Source: Gnetum montanum
Taxonomy: Eukaryota; Streptophyta; Gnetopsida; Gnetales; Gnetaceae
Assembly (NCBI GenBank): GCA_015680685.1
Contig: MNCI01000577.1
Location: 85,686-145,685, forward strand
Length of the DNA: 60,000 bases
Direction of reading: 5' to 3'
The notes beneath the pieces are model-generated. The model saw only the letters and a program-made list of their open reading frames with translations. It did not search any database and was not told where the DNA came from. Within the stretch, counting starts at the first letter, position 1, and each line of letters starts with the position of its first letter. Positions 1 to 11,400 of this stretch are shown piece by piece. The position numbers and the translations under genes are program-made.

Positions 1-110
1 CCATGTATCCTCATCAATGTATATGCATCAACTCGTCTAAGATGCATTAATAGGGATGCATTAATGATGCTTCGTTGATGGGTATGCATCAGCGAAGTTA
101 TCCAACATAT
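1..110 (-). repeat. LTR U3 fragment, GATGCAT-rich
   Basis: Short fragment rich in GCATCAATGCAT/GATGCATT-type words. It closely matches 16,530-16,660 and resembles the U3 of the element E LTR. It runs directly into a copia Gag remnant, and the same junction occurs in the second copy. The left edge is cut by the window. Confidence 0.5.
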
Positions 111-1148
111 GGTATTTTATTAATAGTGGAGATAAAAAGATGATCTTGAAAGACATTCCAAGGTATAGTGTAATCTTTAATGACTCCCAAGATTTCTCCT
201 ATTAGTCTCATCTTGTTAAGTCTCTTTTAGAAATTAATGAAGTATAATCCTATATTGAGAATGATCATGTAATTCCTTCTAGTATGAATGCCCTAACAAG
301 GAAACAAAGAAGGTAATTATCTAAGAATATGAAGTTAGATGATCTTTCTAAAATGATTATTTTTCCTAGTTGTAACAAGGCCATTAGTACCTACATTATA
401 AGTAAAAATACCTCAAATGTTGGTATGCTCTCTAAGAAGAGCATAAATTAAGGTCATATAGAGTTTGAAAACATGAAGATGCTAGACATTGAGAATCTTC
501 ATCATTTCCTTGAAAGGCTCACATGTATCTTAGAAACCTCCAATAAAATTGTAATTACTTCATGCAATAAAAATTTTCCAATGTGATGATCATATTGTAT
601 GATGACTATATGTTTTTAAATGTTGTAGAATGTATAATCCAAATAAAAGATCTCTTATCCTACACTCTAGATGAATTCATATCAATCTTAAGGGCTCTAC
701 AAGAATTGAAAACCTCATCTTCCTAAAGGTAGGATGATGCTTATGGAGCTAAAATGTCTCAATCCTCAAGAGGAGAAGTTAATGGAAGAAGAGGAAGAGA
801 AATGTCCAACTTCCAAAGGAATTATACATCATCTCAACAAAGATAATCAAATTTCAATGATAGAGGAAGAAAAGGCCCAAAAGAAAGAGGAAGAGGTGGA
901 AGAACAAAGTTCCAACCAAGAAGAAATACCTTTTGAACAATATTCATTCATTCAGTGGTGCAAGTATCATATCAAGAAGGGTTACTTGGAGGATAAGTAG
1001 TGGTAGAAACTGGGATTCTATAATCTCATGATCCAAAAAGAAAATAATCAAGCTAAGGTAAATAAGGGGGAGACTTTATATCAACACTAGAAAAAGGCAA
1101 GTAAGTGATGTCTCTAACACTAATTTTACTATTTTCTACATATATAAC
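111..1148 (+). pseudogene. Ty1/copia Gag remnant, copy 1
   Basis: Broken Gag of a Ty1/copia retrotransposon. The conceptual translation resembles the UBN2/copia Gag family: a stretch reading KAISTYIISKN, then IEFENMKML, then FLERLTCIL. Downstream is a Glu/Lys-rich stretch (734-1000 is the longest open piece), then a wrecked CCHC knuckle reading CKYHIKKGYLEDK, in which the second Cys and the His appear replaced. Many stops and frameshifts. A copy about 90% alike by eye lies at 16,661-17,650. The fragment is interrupted at 1,149 by the LTR of element E, so copia protease is absent here. Non-functional. Confidence 0.6.
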
Positions 1149-2033
1149 TAATGAGCAGTGAGGTAGCCCTACGTCCAACCATATGAATCACAAAATGCTC
1201 ATGTGCGATCTAGTCAAATTCCATGGACTCTATAGTTTTTGGTGCACTAGTTTTCTAGGTAATGAACCTTGCCCTAAGTTCATTCATTATCTTCCCAATT
1301 ACACTTGTGATGTACAAAGGTATGGTTAAGTGTAATTGAGGCATATGATTTTTATCATTTTATATTTTATGTTCTTTGGTGCTTTGAAGAGAGAGAAACA
1401 ACTAAATTACTTTAATGACTAATCTAAATTAACTAACTAATTGATCTCTAAATAGTCCTAACATAATCATCTGGTCCCACTTTTCGTATATGTCCTAAAC
1501 CCACATATCCATTGTTGGGTTACCAAGCACTATGCCACTAGGCATACCAAGAAATAATGCTATTGGGATTACCAAGTAGATGCATGTTACACTCAAAGTA
1601 GTCATACTTATGTAATTAATCTATCTAGATTATCTCGCTTAATTACCTAATTAACTTAATTGCTGGAAAAATTGAATAAATAACTAAGAATATTAAATGC
1701 ATAAATGAAACATTTAAACTATCTATAATGTTTCAAGGTTTATCAAGAACTTCATCTTTATTTCCACACACACTATCATGGTTAGGTATAACAATGCTCA
1801 AATAAAGATCTATACACTCAGTGACTCCTACTACAGGCACTTGGAAGAAATATTCTAACTTTCAAATGAACAAACTACAAGAGTTTGGCTACTACTATGA
1901 TTCTAATTTGATAAATGTTGCTAATGAGCTCATATTTATAGCAAACAATTAACCCAACATTAACAAGGCCTCATTGATGCAAAAAACGATGCATCGATGG
2001 GGCCTTGTTGATGTAGCCAACCATGACTCATCA
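1149..2033 (-). mobile_element. Element E, LTR (3' LTR in element sense)
   Basis: An 885-bp LTR read on the minus strand. The left edge on the plus strand is TAATGAGCAGTGAGG, matching the TGATGAGTGGCGAGA edge of elements A, B and F with TG changed to TA. The right edge ends ACTCATCA, followed by a polypurine tract complement. A TATA box (TATAAATA in sense) is at 1,933-1,940. Upstream of it in sense are GATGCATCGATG palindromic words. It sits inside a copia Gag fragment. No matching 5' LTR or PBS was found, so the far end of E is lost or too decayed. Confidence 0.75.
1966..2012 (-). repeat. U3 palindromic words of element E
   Basis: CATTGATGCA, GATGCATCGATG and CTTGTTGATG lie just upstream of the TATA box in sense, at the same U3 position as the GATATC array of elements A, B and F. 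Confidence 0.45.
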
Positions 2034-2056
2034 TACCCCCACAACTAAATGAAAAC
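2034..2056 (-). promoter_or_regulatory. Polypurine tract of element E
   Basis: In sense this reads TTTTCATTTAGTTGTGGGGG followed by TA and the LTR. It is the family's plus-strand primer motif (TTTAGTCATGGGGG in A) with two changes. Confidence 0.65.
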
Positions 2057-2361
2057 TTATCCTCAATTTTCTTTACAAAATTGGGAAGGTATGGGATTAT
2101 TGACTAACTCATAACAAAACAAAGCAAACTAACTTGACAAAATTGAGTGGTCAAGTGTACAAATCAACACATTACAAAAATTGTGATGTTCATGACACAA
2201 AATTAAATACCATGACATGACTCTAAAAAAAATGGATAGCATGTCTTCTGATGGCATAAAGTTGGTGGACAAGGTTAGATAGTCCTAGGAAATGGTTGCT
2301 CTTGAGGTTCTAAGGGACCTTCACTGGCTTTAGCCACATGCACTAGATAAGGTAGCTTTCG

Positions 2362-3910
2362 CTATCGTACTATAGCTGCAACTTTTGGTGAGATGTGAAT
2401 AGCATCTAGTAATGCTTTCATTTTCTCCTTTTTACTCATAAGATCATGTACCATCCAAGCAGCTTTGCCAATGTGGATCAAAATAGGCACATTCCAAGGA
2501 TAGGGAATTGTTGGGAGTAGCTCCTTTGTGTTGATGAACCAAGTAGTGAATTGTTTGTGTTCAATATTGAATGTATTAAGTATGTTTTGTAGCTCCTGGT
2601 AATCATTCATTCTCTTGGCCAAGTTCTTGGAAGTTAATCATTGATCCATGAATCATGCCCTGAGAACTTCAAGTTTAGCATTTGCTATCACAAGATTTTT
2701 CTTGATGTCTTTATGATGCTTGAACTCATCCTTGTACAACAAGTATGAGCTAGCCACTTATTTTTTTCAATTATAACTATGGTTTTCTACTAGTCAACAT
2801 TGTTAGGTTTACATATCAAAGATTTGCCAATTCCATATATTTTATCATTTATTCAATTTGCAACTTCTGTAGGTGAATCTCTACTTTATTATAAGCATCA
2901 ATCCCATCAATGATGGGATACCATAATTCTCTTCCTTACTAGAGTTTCTAAAGGGCTTCATTTACTTTTGCCTTATCCATTTAAATGTGTTTCTCATTTA
3001 CCTCCTTCTCCAAGCCAACTTGGTCTTTTTAGTGATTTTTAACTCTTTTAAAGTTTAAAGCCTTATTCTTCCAAGTAGCAATCTCAATGGTAGACTTATA
3101 ACATAACACTCAAACCTCCTCCATAGATATATTTTGATTCTACATGGCTAATTCCTTACTTCAGAATTTACCCTAGCAAGTAGCTCCTACTATTGATGAA
3201 TGAATTCTTGAATTTGTTGCTTCTATGTATTAACATTGTACAAGCAATGATTTTATATGGTTGGTGATTCATTCTCTTAGTACATATGAACCAAGTTATT
3301 CTAAACTAAGTAGTTTTTTACTTCTACGATAGACTAGTTCAAGACGGCCATCACCATTTCCTCAGCATATTTTAGTCATTCATAAAGCTATTGAAAAGCT
3401 TTATCTCTAATTATTATCAAGTTGAGTAGTGTGGGATCAACAAAATAAACACGTTAGTTAGCAAATTCTATGTCCAAGTGTTGGTTTTTTTCTTGGGTCA
3501 TTTCCAATTGCCCTTCCAAGATGATGCACTTGCCCTTTACTTGCAACAACTTTGACTGGGATATAGTGATATTGTCTAGAAAATTGAAGATATTTGGAAT
3601 TAGTTGCTTAATCCCTACTAGTCAATCCAACAATTCTTCATGCTAGGCTACACTTAATTTTCTACCAACCATGCCTATGAACATCTACACATCTTGAAGT
3701 GTAGATACATCTGGTATAGAAACTGTAAGTGCATTAAGTGGTTTAGTAATTTCATCAGTGACTACTTCAGTAGTAGTCTCTTACCCTTGGTGCTACATCA
3801 CTAATACAGTTACCCCCTCATCCTCCTCCAAATGCACTAAAAAGGAGGCAACATTCCTAGATATTTCTAGGAATAAATGGTGCATCACTATACAATGATC
3901 AAAGATATTT
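2362..3910 (-). pseudogene. Coiled-coil ORF remnant in element E, env position
   Basis: Reading the minus strand from about 3,910 gives roughly 510 codons of protein-like, Leu/Glu/Lys-rich sequence. It is broken by about two frameshifts (near 3,150 and 2,760) and many stops, mostly TAG, TGA and TAA where CAG, CGA or CAA are plausible ancestors. The open 3' part (2,362-2,622) contains ELLPTIPYPWNVPILIH and ends SPKVAAIVR. Heptad-like stretches (e.g. ILEGQLEMTQEKNQHL) suggest coiled coil. It ends about 330 bp before the LTR, where env-like ORFs lie in Athila-type elements, but I see no signal peptide or membrane anchor and recognise no family. It could be an extra ORF of a non-autonomous element or a captured gene. 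Confidence 0.5.
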
Positions 3911-4959
3911 TAGCATGATGATGAATTTCCTTCAAAGAAAAAACTTCAAGAAACTTATAGTTGATTATCTGGTCTCATAAATTAGAACATCAGAAAGACT
4001 AAAGATAAATAAAATGATAAAGAATAGGCTTTTATTGCTAGTGGAGAAAGATGAAAAATTAATAGAACAAATTCAAAGGATAAAAATTTTCAAAATAATC
4101 AGAACATGATAGAGACTTCCACTAAAAATATAAGATGTAAAGGAGCTACAAGAATAATATAGAGAAACTAAAATCAAAGAAATATACAAACAAATAACTC
4201 TTCCAATTATTTTGTAGATTTTGCAAAAGGAAAGTAATAATATAGAGTCTTACCACACAAAAAATTGGCTTTGACATGCTTTAGGTCCAAGACAATAAAC
4301 AAGACAAGTCATGAACTTCAACTCAAGAAGATAATGAAGGCATTTACAAAACTTTTAAATTTAGTACAAAAATTAAACAAGAATCAAGGATAGTATATAA
4401 CAAATGTTTAAACCACATGACTCCTCACAAATACTATCTTCTTAGTTACAAAACCAACAAAATTGGAAACATCAAAATTAGTGATAAAAACTTTTTTAAT
4501 ATAGAAGGAGTAGGAGATTACATTGTAAGAATTCCCAACAACAAAGTCATAGCTTGTAAACAATTATTGAGAGGTTTGACCTTCTTGTAAAAATTGACAA
4601 AAATGGACATCCCTTCTCAAACCCTTGCTAACATCACTTCTTCAGAAAGTAAACTGATTTTGAGTGTTTCAAAGATTTGCAAATGGATTAAGTGATGAGC
4701 TCCAAAATATTCACATCATATTTCAATATTGCATCAAAAGATTATATGTAGTTTTGCAAATGTCAAAAGTAACTTGGTTGATTTTTATCTTTTTAAAAAA
4801 TGAAAAAGAAAATTTAGAATTTTGTTAAGGATAAGAAATTGTTATTGGAGGATTTGATTGAGGACTTAGAGAGAAAGCTAAACTTGATTCTTTTGACTTT
4901 AGGTTGAATATTCTAATGTTCTTCTACTTATTTTGCAAACATAATAGAAATAAGAATAA
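3911..4959. other. Stretch without recognisable gene
   Basis: AT-rich sequence between the broken ORF of element E and repeat R1. It presumably holds decayed E internal sequence. No PBS, LTR edge or coherent reading frame longer than about 50 codons was seen. Confidence 0.5.
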
Positions 4960-4984
4960 TATTTAAGAATTAAATCCTATTTTA

Positions 4985-5955
4985 TCAATACTTACCTCAT
5001 TATCTAAGGTAATGACAAGAGGTAAATTAAAGATCTGCAAACCATCAATCACTAGTTCTAACCAAGATCACATAAAGTAAAACTCATATCTGGTTACCCA
5101 AGTGAAGGTAGGGTAATTTCTTGTTTTCAAATTTTGTTACCCTAGATATTTTACTTATCTAATTAAAATATCAATGAAATAGTAAAGAAAATAGGAAGGT
5201 TATGAATAAAAGTAAGGTTAAGAATCTCCTTAATCTTGATCAACCTTAAGGATTAATGTAAGTACATATAGTCTCATCATAAGAGGTATATGATTAGATG
5301 GCCTTGTTTGAGATGGTGGGGCATGATCTTGCTTCTTGATTTTTTCCTTAGGAATTAACTCTAGAAGCTTGGTAACTTAGAAGAATCGAGTATCATACCA
5401 TATATAGTCTAGGATCTTCATAAAGAATGATGTTGATCCATCTTGATTAGTCATGGTATCATAATTAGTGAATTGTGGTTTGTGATTAGTACTATTCATT
5501 AACATCATCTATTCTTGAATTCTAGGATTTGACTTGTCTATTAAAAATTCAAGGTATGTGAAATATGTATTGGCCAATGGAATTGCATGTTGAATAAATG
5601 AGAATATCGTTTTGAAATTGAGTTCCTCTTTTACAAGATTTATTGCACATCCATATTTTAACAATTGATAAATACTACTTCCAAATTTTGTATTTAAGTC
5701 TTTGTAAATGATAAATGACACTAGATTAAGATTGGTATGGATAAGAAATAACTTATTCTTCAAGATTTTCCCAACTTGGTTAATCATGTAGGTCACTTAA
5801 CAAAGTCTAACATCTAGACATATTAATTTTGCAATTAAATGTGTGTTGCTCACACATACACATCTTTCTAATAACTATTTTTTAAATACCAATTCCAAGG
5901 TTGTGTGCTTCTCTAAAATCGTGGTTGTTCTTTCTTCCCCATGACTTCAAGTTTT
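4985..5955 (-). pseudogene. Broken gene of unknown function within R1
   Basis: Minus-strand reading from about 5,955 gives roughly 250 codons of coherent protein broken by a few stops. The longest open piece is 5,509-5,796 (95 codons). It contains FFMKILDYIWYDTRFF and, after a break near 5,130-5,220 that may be an intron, the text ELVIDGLQIFNLPLVITLDN. That second piece ends GAG followed by GTAAGTATT, a consensus-like splice donor (complement of 4,986-4,995). Repeat R3 keeps the same protein text in part (FFKILDYVWYDN near 47,290; about 46,900-47,300, minus), so the similarity is at protein level and the frame was probably once coding. I do not recognise the family; it could be a captured host gene or an unknown transposon protein. 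Confidence 0.45.
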
Positions 5956-6569
5956 TGAAGCTTAAAATCATATCTTCTAATCTCCATTTAAATCTTTATA
6001 CCAATTTGAGGTTTTTTTTATTTTTTATAAAAGTTGCATAACCATCCATGTTGTGATTGGTGTAATAGGCTAACTTATATGAATTGCAAGGAGAACTACC
6101 GTAGAAATGCTTTGCTTATAAACACCTTTGTATTCTAATTTTTTTTTTCAAATTGGGTTGGAATTTGTATAATAATTCCCATGGTAACACATCTTGTAGA
6201 TACAATACCTCAACATTCAAGTCTTGGAATTCTAGTAGGATGCATAGGTATTGGTACTTGTGCGAATCCAAGGTCCAAGCTAGACATATCAGATGTTATA
6301 TTTCATTAGCTAAGAACCTTCTAAGCACATTGTATGTTGCAACTTTCATTCTTATTCTTGGATTCATTCTTGGATCATTTCTCTTCATAGGTATCATACA
6401 CATTATTAAAAAAGGATTATTATTATACATGATGTTTTGCTATAAGATTTGGTTATAGCCTAAGTTGATATACATCTTCATGACCATTTTGGTTCAGCAA
6501 CTAATTCTCAATTGACTAATCAATTTGTTGGATCCATAATAATCAACTACATTACCTAAACTCTTAACT

Positions 6570-6594
6570 ATGACATCTATTTTCTAGATGTCAT
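6570..6594. repeat. Short perfect hairpin
   Basis: Arms ATGACATCTA and TAGATGTCAT with a 5-base loop. It lies at the point where R1 and R2 stop matching, next to a possible insertion (6,595-7,148). Confidence 0.6.
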
Positions 6595-7148
6595 AGAAAA
6601 TTTCAAATATATATTATATTAGACTTTATGCATAAGAAGATAATATACCCAACATCAAATATATGTAATATTTTACATTATGTGTAATGGAAATAACAAG
6701 AAAAATTCAAAAAGAGAAAGAAAAGAATGCTTTACTGATATGCTATGGAGTATTTGGATCATGCTCTGAGAATGTTTCTTTGGGATTTCCTTTCTTTGGT
6801 ATGTATCTCTTAGAGGCAATCTACCACTGCTACCATGGTTAGGCCTATCACTAGCCAAAAGAGATGGCTAGTCCTATTCCTATTCCTATCCCTCTTCACC
6901 TAGCTCTTGTGACTTGCCTGTACTAGCTCTACCACTCCATGCCAGCACAACTTCTAACCCTGGGTATAAATGTCTTAGGTCAAATCCCCAAAGGTCACCT
7001 CGAAAGACATGTCCGTCACTACAATGTACCATTTCGGGTCTTGATGACAACTATCCTTTTGGGTCTTGTTATAGTAACAATAACACTTGTTATGAAGAGG
7101 CACCAGCTTTGTTATGTAGTAGCACCACTTGGGAGTGGGGATGTTACA
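6595..7148 (-). mobile_element. Possible insertion in R1, unclassified
   Basis: About 550 bp present in R1 but absent from the matching place in R2. It is richer in GC than its surroundings. Read on the minus strand, its edge begins TGTAACATCCCC, which resembles the start of many plant LTRs. The other edge and a target duplication could not be fixed, so this may instead be a deletion in R2. Short open frames here (6,939-7,181) are not supported as genes. Confidence 0.3.
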
Positions 7149-7533
7149 TTACCAATCTTTTTACCTCCCTTAGACCACTAACTTTGGTAGTGTAACTAAT
7201 GATATACTAGGGATAAATGACATATGACTATCTATCTATAGAGGCTAAGCACCTAATCTTAAGGCTCAAGGTAACCAAAGAGGTTAGGATTGTTAGTGTC
7301 AATAATTAAATTAGTAGACATGATTAGTCAATCTAAGTTATGATCTTCTAAGGCATAGTTTAAGATATCACCTAATTATTAGGCACTCAAATGATCAATC
7401 TAACCTCACCATTAAGTTCAAAAGATTGAAAAATGTTTAAAATGACTATTCATATGTTAGATATGGACATCATATACCCCAAGTTATGCTAAATGAAGTA
7501 TTTAAGGATCTTAAGGCATAGTTTTGAGGCAAG

Positions 7534-7538
7534 AAGTA
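7534..7538. repeat. Left target site duplication of element A
   Basis: AAGTA before the 5' LTR pairs with GAGTA at 14,593-14,597, one mismatch. Confidence 0.6.
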
Positions 7539-8265
7539 TGATGGGATGCAATATCGCGTATGCGATATCGCGGTGTGCCACCAAGTCTATAAATAAGAGG
7601 TGGCTCTCCCTTGTTTCTCATCTAGGCCTAGACCATAGTGAAAGGTTGGCAGTGTTTCCTCTCCAGAGATGGATTAATTTCCATGTTCCTACAGTAGGAA
7701 CTCCAAAGTGAATGGATCTTTATTCGAGCAAACATTGTACCTGAACACAAGTTTGTGTACAGAAATAAAGACGAACTTCTTGGATAAACCTTGCAATGCA
7801 TGGAATAGGCTAATTAGGATTTTATATACTATTATTTATTATTTTTCATTAAATTCTTTATTAGTTTATTAAATCTCTCTCAACCCTTCTCTCCTAGTTA
7901 AGTGCCTCAGTACGACCACTTCGAGCACATGTGTTATGCTTGGTGATCTCAGTAATGATTAGCATTTGGTAACCAAGGTTGCATCAGTTTAGGGTGTGAA
8001 CAGTAGTTAAATTTAGTCAATTAGTCTCTCAAACCTTCACCTTGTTAGCATAGGATATAAAATCAAAAATACATAAAAATCATATACCTCAGACTTACTT
8101 AACCATACACCATGACAACTACAAGTATGTCTGGGAAGACAACGAATGATTAACCTTAAGTGTTCCATGAGGCATGTAGGCACTTAGTCTGTAGAGTTTG
8201 ACCAGATCACACATGCTATGCTCATATTCATATGGTTGAGTGTAGGGGTATCTCGCCACTCATCA
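7539..8265 (+). mobile_element. 5' LTR of element A
   Basis: 727 bp from TGATGGGATG to CACTCATCA. TATA box TATAAATAA at 7,588-7,596. An AATAAA polyadenylation-type signal follows near 7,766. It is closely similar to the 3' LTR (13,833-14,592) but lacks about 45 bp near 8,010 present there. Confidence 0.85.
7546..7575 (+). repeat. U3 GATATC palindromes of element A
   Basis: GCAATATCGCG and GCGATATCGCG in tandem just upstream of the TATA box. This is a reduced version of the 8-copy arrays in B and F. The 3' LTR keeps one copy (GTGATATCAT near 13,842). Confidence 0.65.
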
Positions 8266-8266
8266 T

Positions 8267-8284
8267 TGGCGCCATTGCCGGGGA
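8267..8284 (+). promoter_or_regulatory. Primer binding site, tRNA-Asp type
   Basis: TGGCGCCATTGCCGGGGA lies one base after the LTR. It differs by one base from TGGCGCCGTTGCCGGGGA, the complement of plant tRNA-Asp 3' ends used by Athila-like elements. Confidence 0.85.
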
Positions 8285-8412
8285 CTAAGTGTTTTTGCGC
8301 TAAGTAGAACATACGAGATTATCCATGTCATTGGGAGCTTAAATAAATTCTTATGATTAATTAAACAAAAAAATTTATATAACTGTTAAATAGCACACCG
8401 AATTAAATTAAA

Positions 8413-11400
8413 ATGTCTTCTTCTAACAAGAGCAATTCACCACCTAGAGATTATATAAGAAACATTCGGCAATCTAAAACACATAACCAAAATCCTTCAG
8501 TTCTTCAACAACATCGGATAGTCTATACTCATCTCGATGAGTATATTTCAGATTTTACCTTTATCCTCCATCAAGATGAACAACTACGATGGAGAGATTT
8601 GCAAGGTAACATAGTGTTACCCCCAGATCATTCAATCCCAAACATGCTCCTCCGTGCTTTGGAACAGATTAGCATGACACATCTCTATGCTGAATATGTT
8701 GTAGGTGATTTTGATACAAGGGATTATCATCCCATAGAAGTACAACATTTAAGGGAATCAAGGTAGGAGAGCCACCATACATTGTTGAAGGGAAAAGGGG
8801 TCCCACACATCCTAAGTGAAATCGAAGATGGTGAACCACTTCTAATAGTTTCTCCATCCAATGATGTTCCCCATCCTAATGATGGTGAGGAGGTGGGGTA
8901 TCAGAACCTATGTTGTATGATACACAACCCTAGTTCTGATCCCCGTGAACACCAACTATTCACTGGTGGAACAACAATACATGACAAGGACGAGCACTTA
9001 GATCGTCATCATGATCAATGCCTTAGCAATAGAAGAGAAGGCAAGAAGCATCAACATGGCGATGGTTTTCCTTCTTCTTTCCCTTCATCACATCACTCAC
9101 CCTCTCCTTCCACATTTGGGCGTATCCATAGAGAGCATAACGATGAGGATAGAGATAGGCAAAACGAGAGACTTCGATGACAGAGTCGAGAGAGAGGACA
9201 AGGAAATGAACGAAGGGAAAGTAGGGAAAAACATAGACATCATAGAAGTCATGAAAAAGATGATAATTACGAGGCCCTACTTGCAACTCGGAGTATGCTA
9301 GATATAACGGAGGCAGTTAGAATACCAACAAGACATCAAAGGAACAACAGAATCAAATGCTTAGACATGAACAATATTCCACGCTTTGAGGGGGGATACA
9401 ACGCTAATCTGCAACATCATTTACAAGCATTCCACAATGCCTGTGCCTTAAAAAACATAGAAAACGAGTGGCAGAAACTAAATTTATTTCCCAGGACACT
9501 CACAAAGGAAGCTGAGAGTTGGTATTAGTTCTTAGAACCAAAAACCATTAGGAGGTGGAGTACAATGTTAGAGTTGTTCAATGAAAAATACCAAACATAC
9601 TCCAGAGTGTCTAACTTGCATAAGCATATCCAAGGATGGAAGCAAGGTAATCATGAACCCTTGGATGCTACCATGGGTCGATACTATGCATTATTACAAT
9701 GTTGCCTAGGCCATGGTCACGCACAATGGGACCAACTTCACCACATCGTAGATGGGCTAAGATATGAGACTAGGAGGACCCTTGAGATTTATGCCCAAGG
9801 GAGATTATCAAAACTTAGATCCCATGAAATTCATCGCTTGTTGGAGCAAGTAGCCAAAGAAGAAGGGGAGCTATGAAAAAGAGAGAGTTTGGAAGAATAC
9901 AACCACAATCCTTCCATTCGAAAGAATGGATTGAAATTTTATGATGAGGAGGATGAGTCACCACTTGAAGAGTTGGTGAACAGAAAAACCTTGCAGATTC
10001 AAAAGCTAACAATAGAAGTATCGGCTAAGGTGGATCAATTGTGGGATTCCTTAGACTCTAGAATTGAAATTTTCCTAAAAATCATAGAGGAGTCTAAGGT
10101 GGAACAAGGTAGTGACTTTGATAAGAAACATAGGAGAGAAGCAGGCCATGCACGTAACAATGGTAAGGGGAAAATAACTATCTCCAATGAGGTTGTGGAT
10201 TCTAACATAGAAGATGACAGTGGATGTGAGATCTGCCAATATGACCATCCTAAGGGATGTTGTCTAATCATCTCACATCTACAAGAGTCTGGGATGTATG
10301 CACTTAACCCGAGACTTAACAAATTAAGAACACCCTGAAGGTTACCTTATCCCCAAGGTAACCCAAGGCAGTTCCACCAACCATTAATGTACTATCCAAG
10401 TGGAACTCTACCACAACCCATTAGGCAACATCAGCAGTGGCAACACCCACAGTCATGGTGGATGCCACCGTCGAGACAACAATATCCTTATCAGCAACCT
10501 GATCCTTATGGCTATTACGTGTAGTATCCAGTTTCTCCAAGTGACTCTATGGGTCACAAAACTCCCCAATGTTACTACCAGGTTTTGGATTACTTTAGAA
10601 GGAATCCTTCTCCTCCGGGAGATACTCCACACCCATACCATCCTTCAATTCCATCCACACCTCTTCCACCTGTAGTTTCCATACCTCCTACTCCAACAAT
10701 GCAAGGGGAACTCCCCACTCAACCATAGCAACATAACGCTATGAGAGTCATAAACATTCAACATGCTGCTAGTTCTGATAACTATAAAAAGAGAAGATCT
10801 TTCTTAAGAACCAAAATCCTAGACAAGCTCTCACAACAACAAGTAGTTGAGTATATACATACTCCACCAACATACAAGACTTTGGAGCTCCCTTCAGTCC
10901 AACAACAGAACTTCACACATACAATTATGTTAACACATACCATAACTGACTAGATCAAGGTAGGCCACCTTCCTACAAAAATTTCTAATCCTAGAAGCCC
11001 CTTAATCTATTTACAAGTTGTCAGGAACACACCACATAAGGCTCTTCTTGATTCAAGTTCCAGAGTCAACTTAATCTCATGAGAAATATATGAAGCCTGG
11101 AACCTACCCCAACTTAAGAAGAGCAATATCTAGCATGAGCTAGTTCACCAATCCATCACCATTCCCTTGGGATTGGTGGAGGAAATCATTACCATTTTGT
11201 GTAGGGGGTCATACCCAGCTGACTTCCTGGTTATAGAAGTCAACGGTAACAATGGGGGCTTCCCGATTATAATGGGAAGGCCATGGATAAGTACAATAGA
11301 TGCGTACCTAGGGATCCACAATCTTTCCTTGGAAATATCTAAGGTAAACATTCATGGAAATATCAAGAAGAAGAAAGTTCCATGCATCACATATAGTGAC

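Larger units (their letters stand above)
4960..7538 (+). repeat. Interspersed repeat R1, left part
   Basis: Left part of a long repeat interrupted by element A. Positions about 4,980-5,440 match 46,860-47,310 (R3). Positions about 6,310-6,590 and 7,150-7,538 match 58,060-58,750 (R2): shared blocks include CTAACTTTGGTAGTGTAACTAA-like text and the ATTAGATAT..CCAAGTTATGCTA block. It resumes at 14,593 after element A. The unit carries a broken gene on its minus strand and ends in a decayed 5S-like segment. I do not recognise the family. No terminal repeats were established. Confidence 0.5.

Noticed and set aside
2034-3910. Gag of element E
   Set aside because: It lies next to the polypurine tract and 3' LTR, opposite to where gag would be, and shows none of the capsid text of A, B, C, F or I.
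6914-7195. Small membrane-like protein
   Set aside because: Two overlapping frames in the possible insertion within R1; no similarity between copies, no context, and absent from R2.
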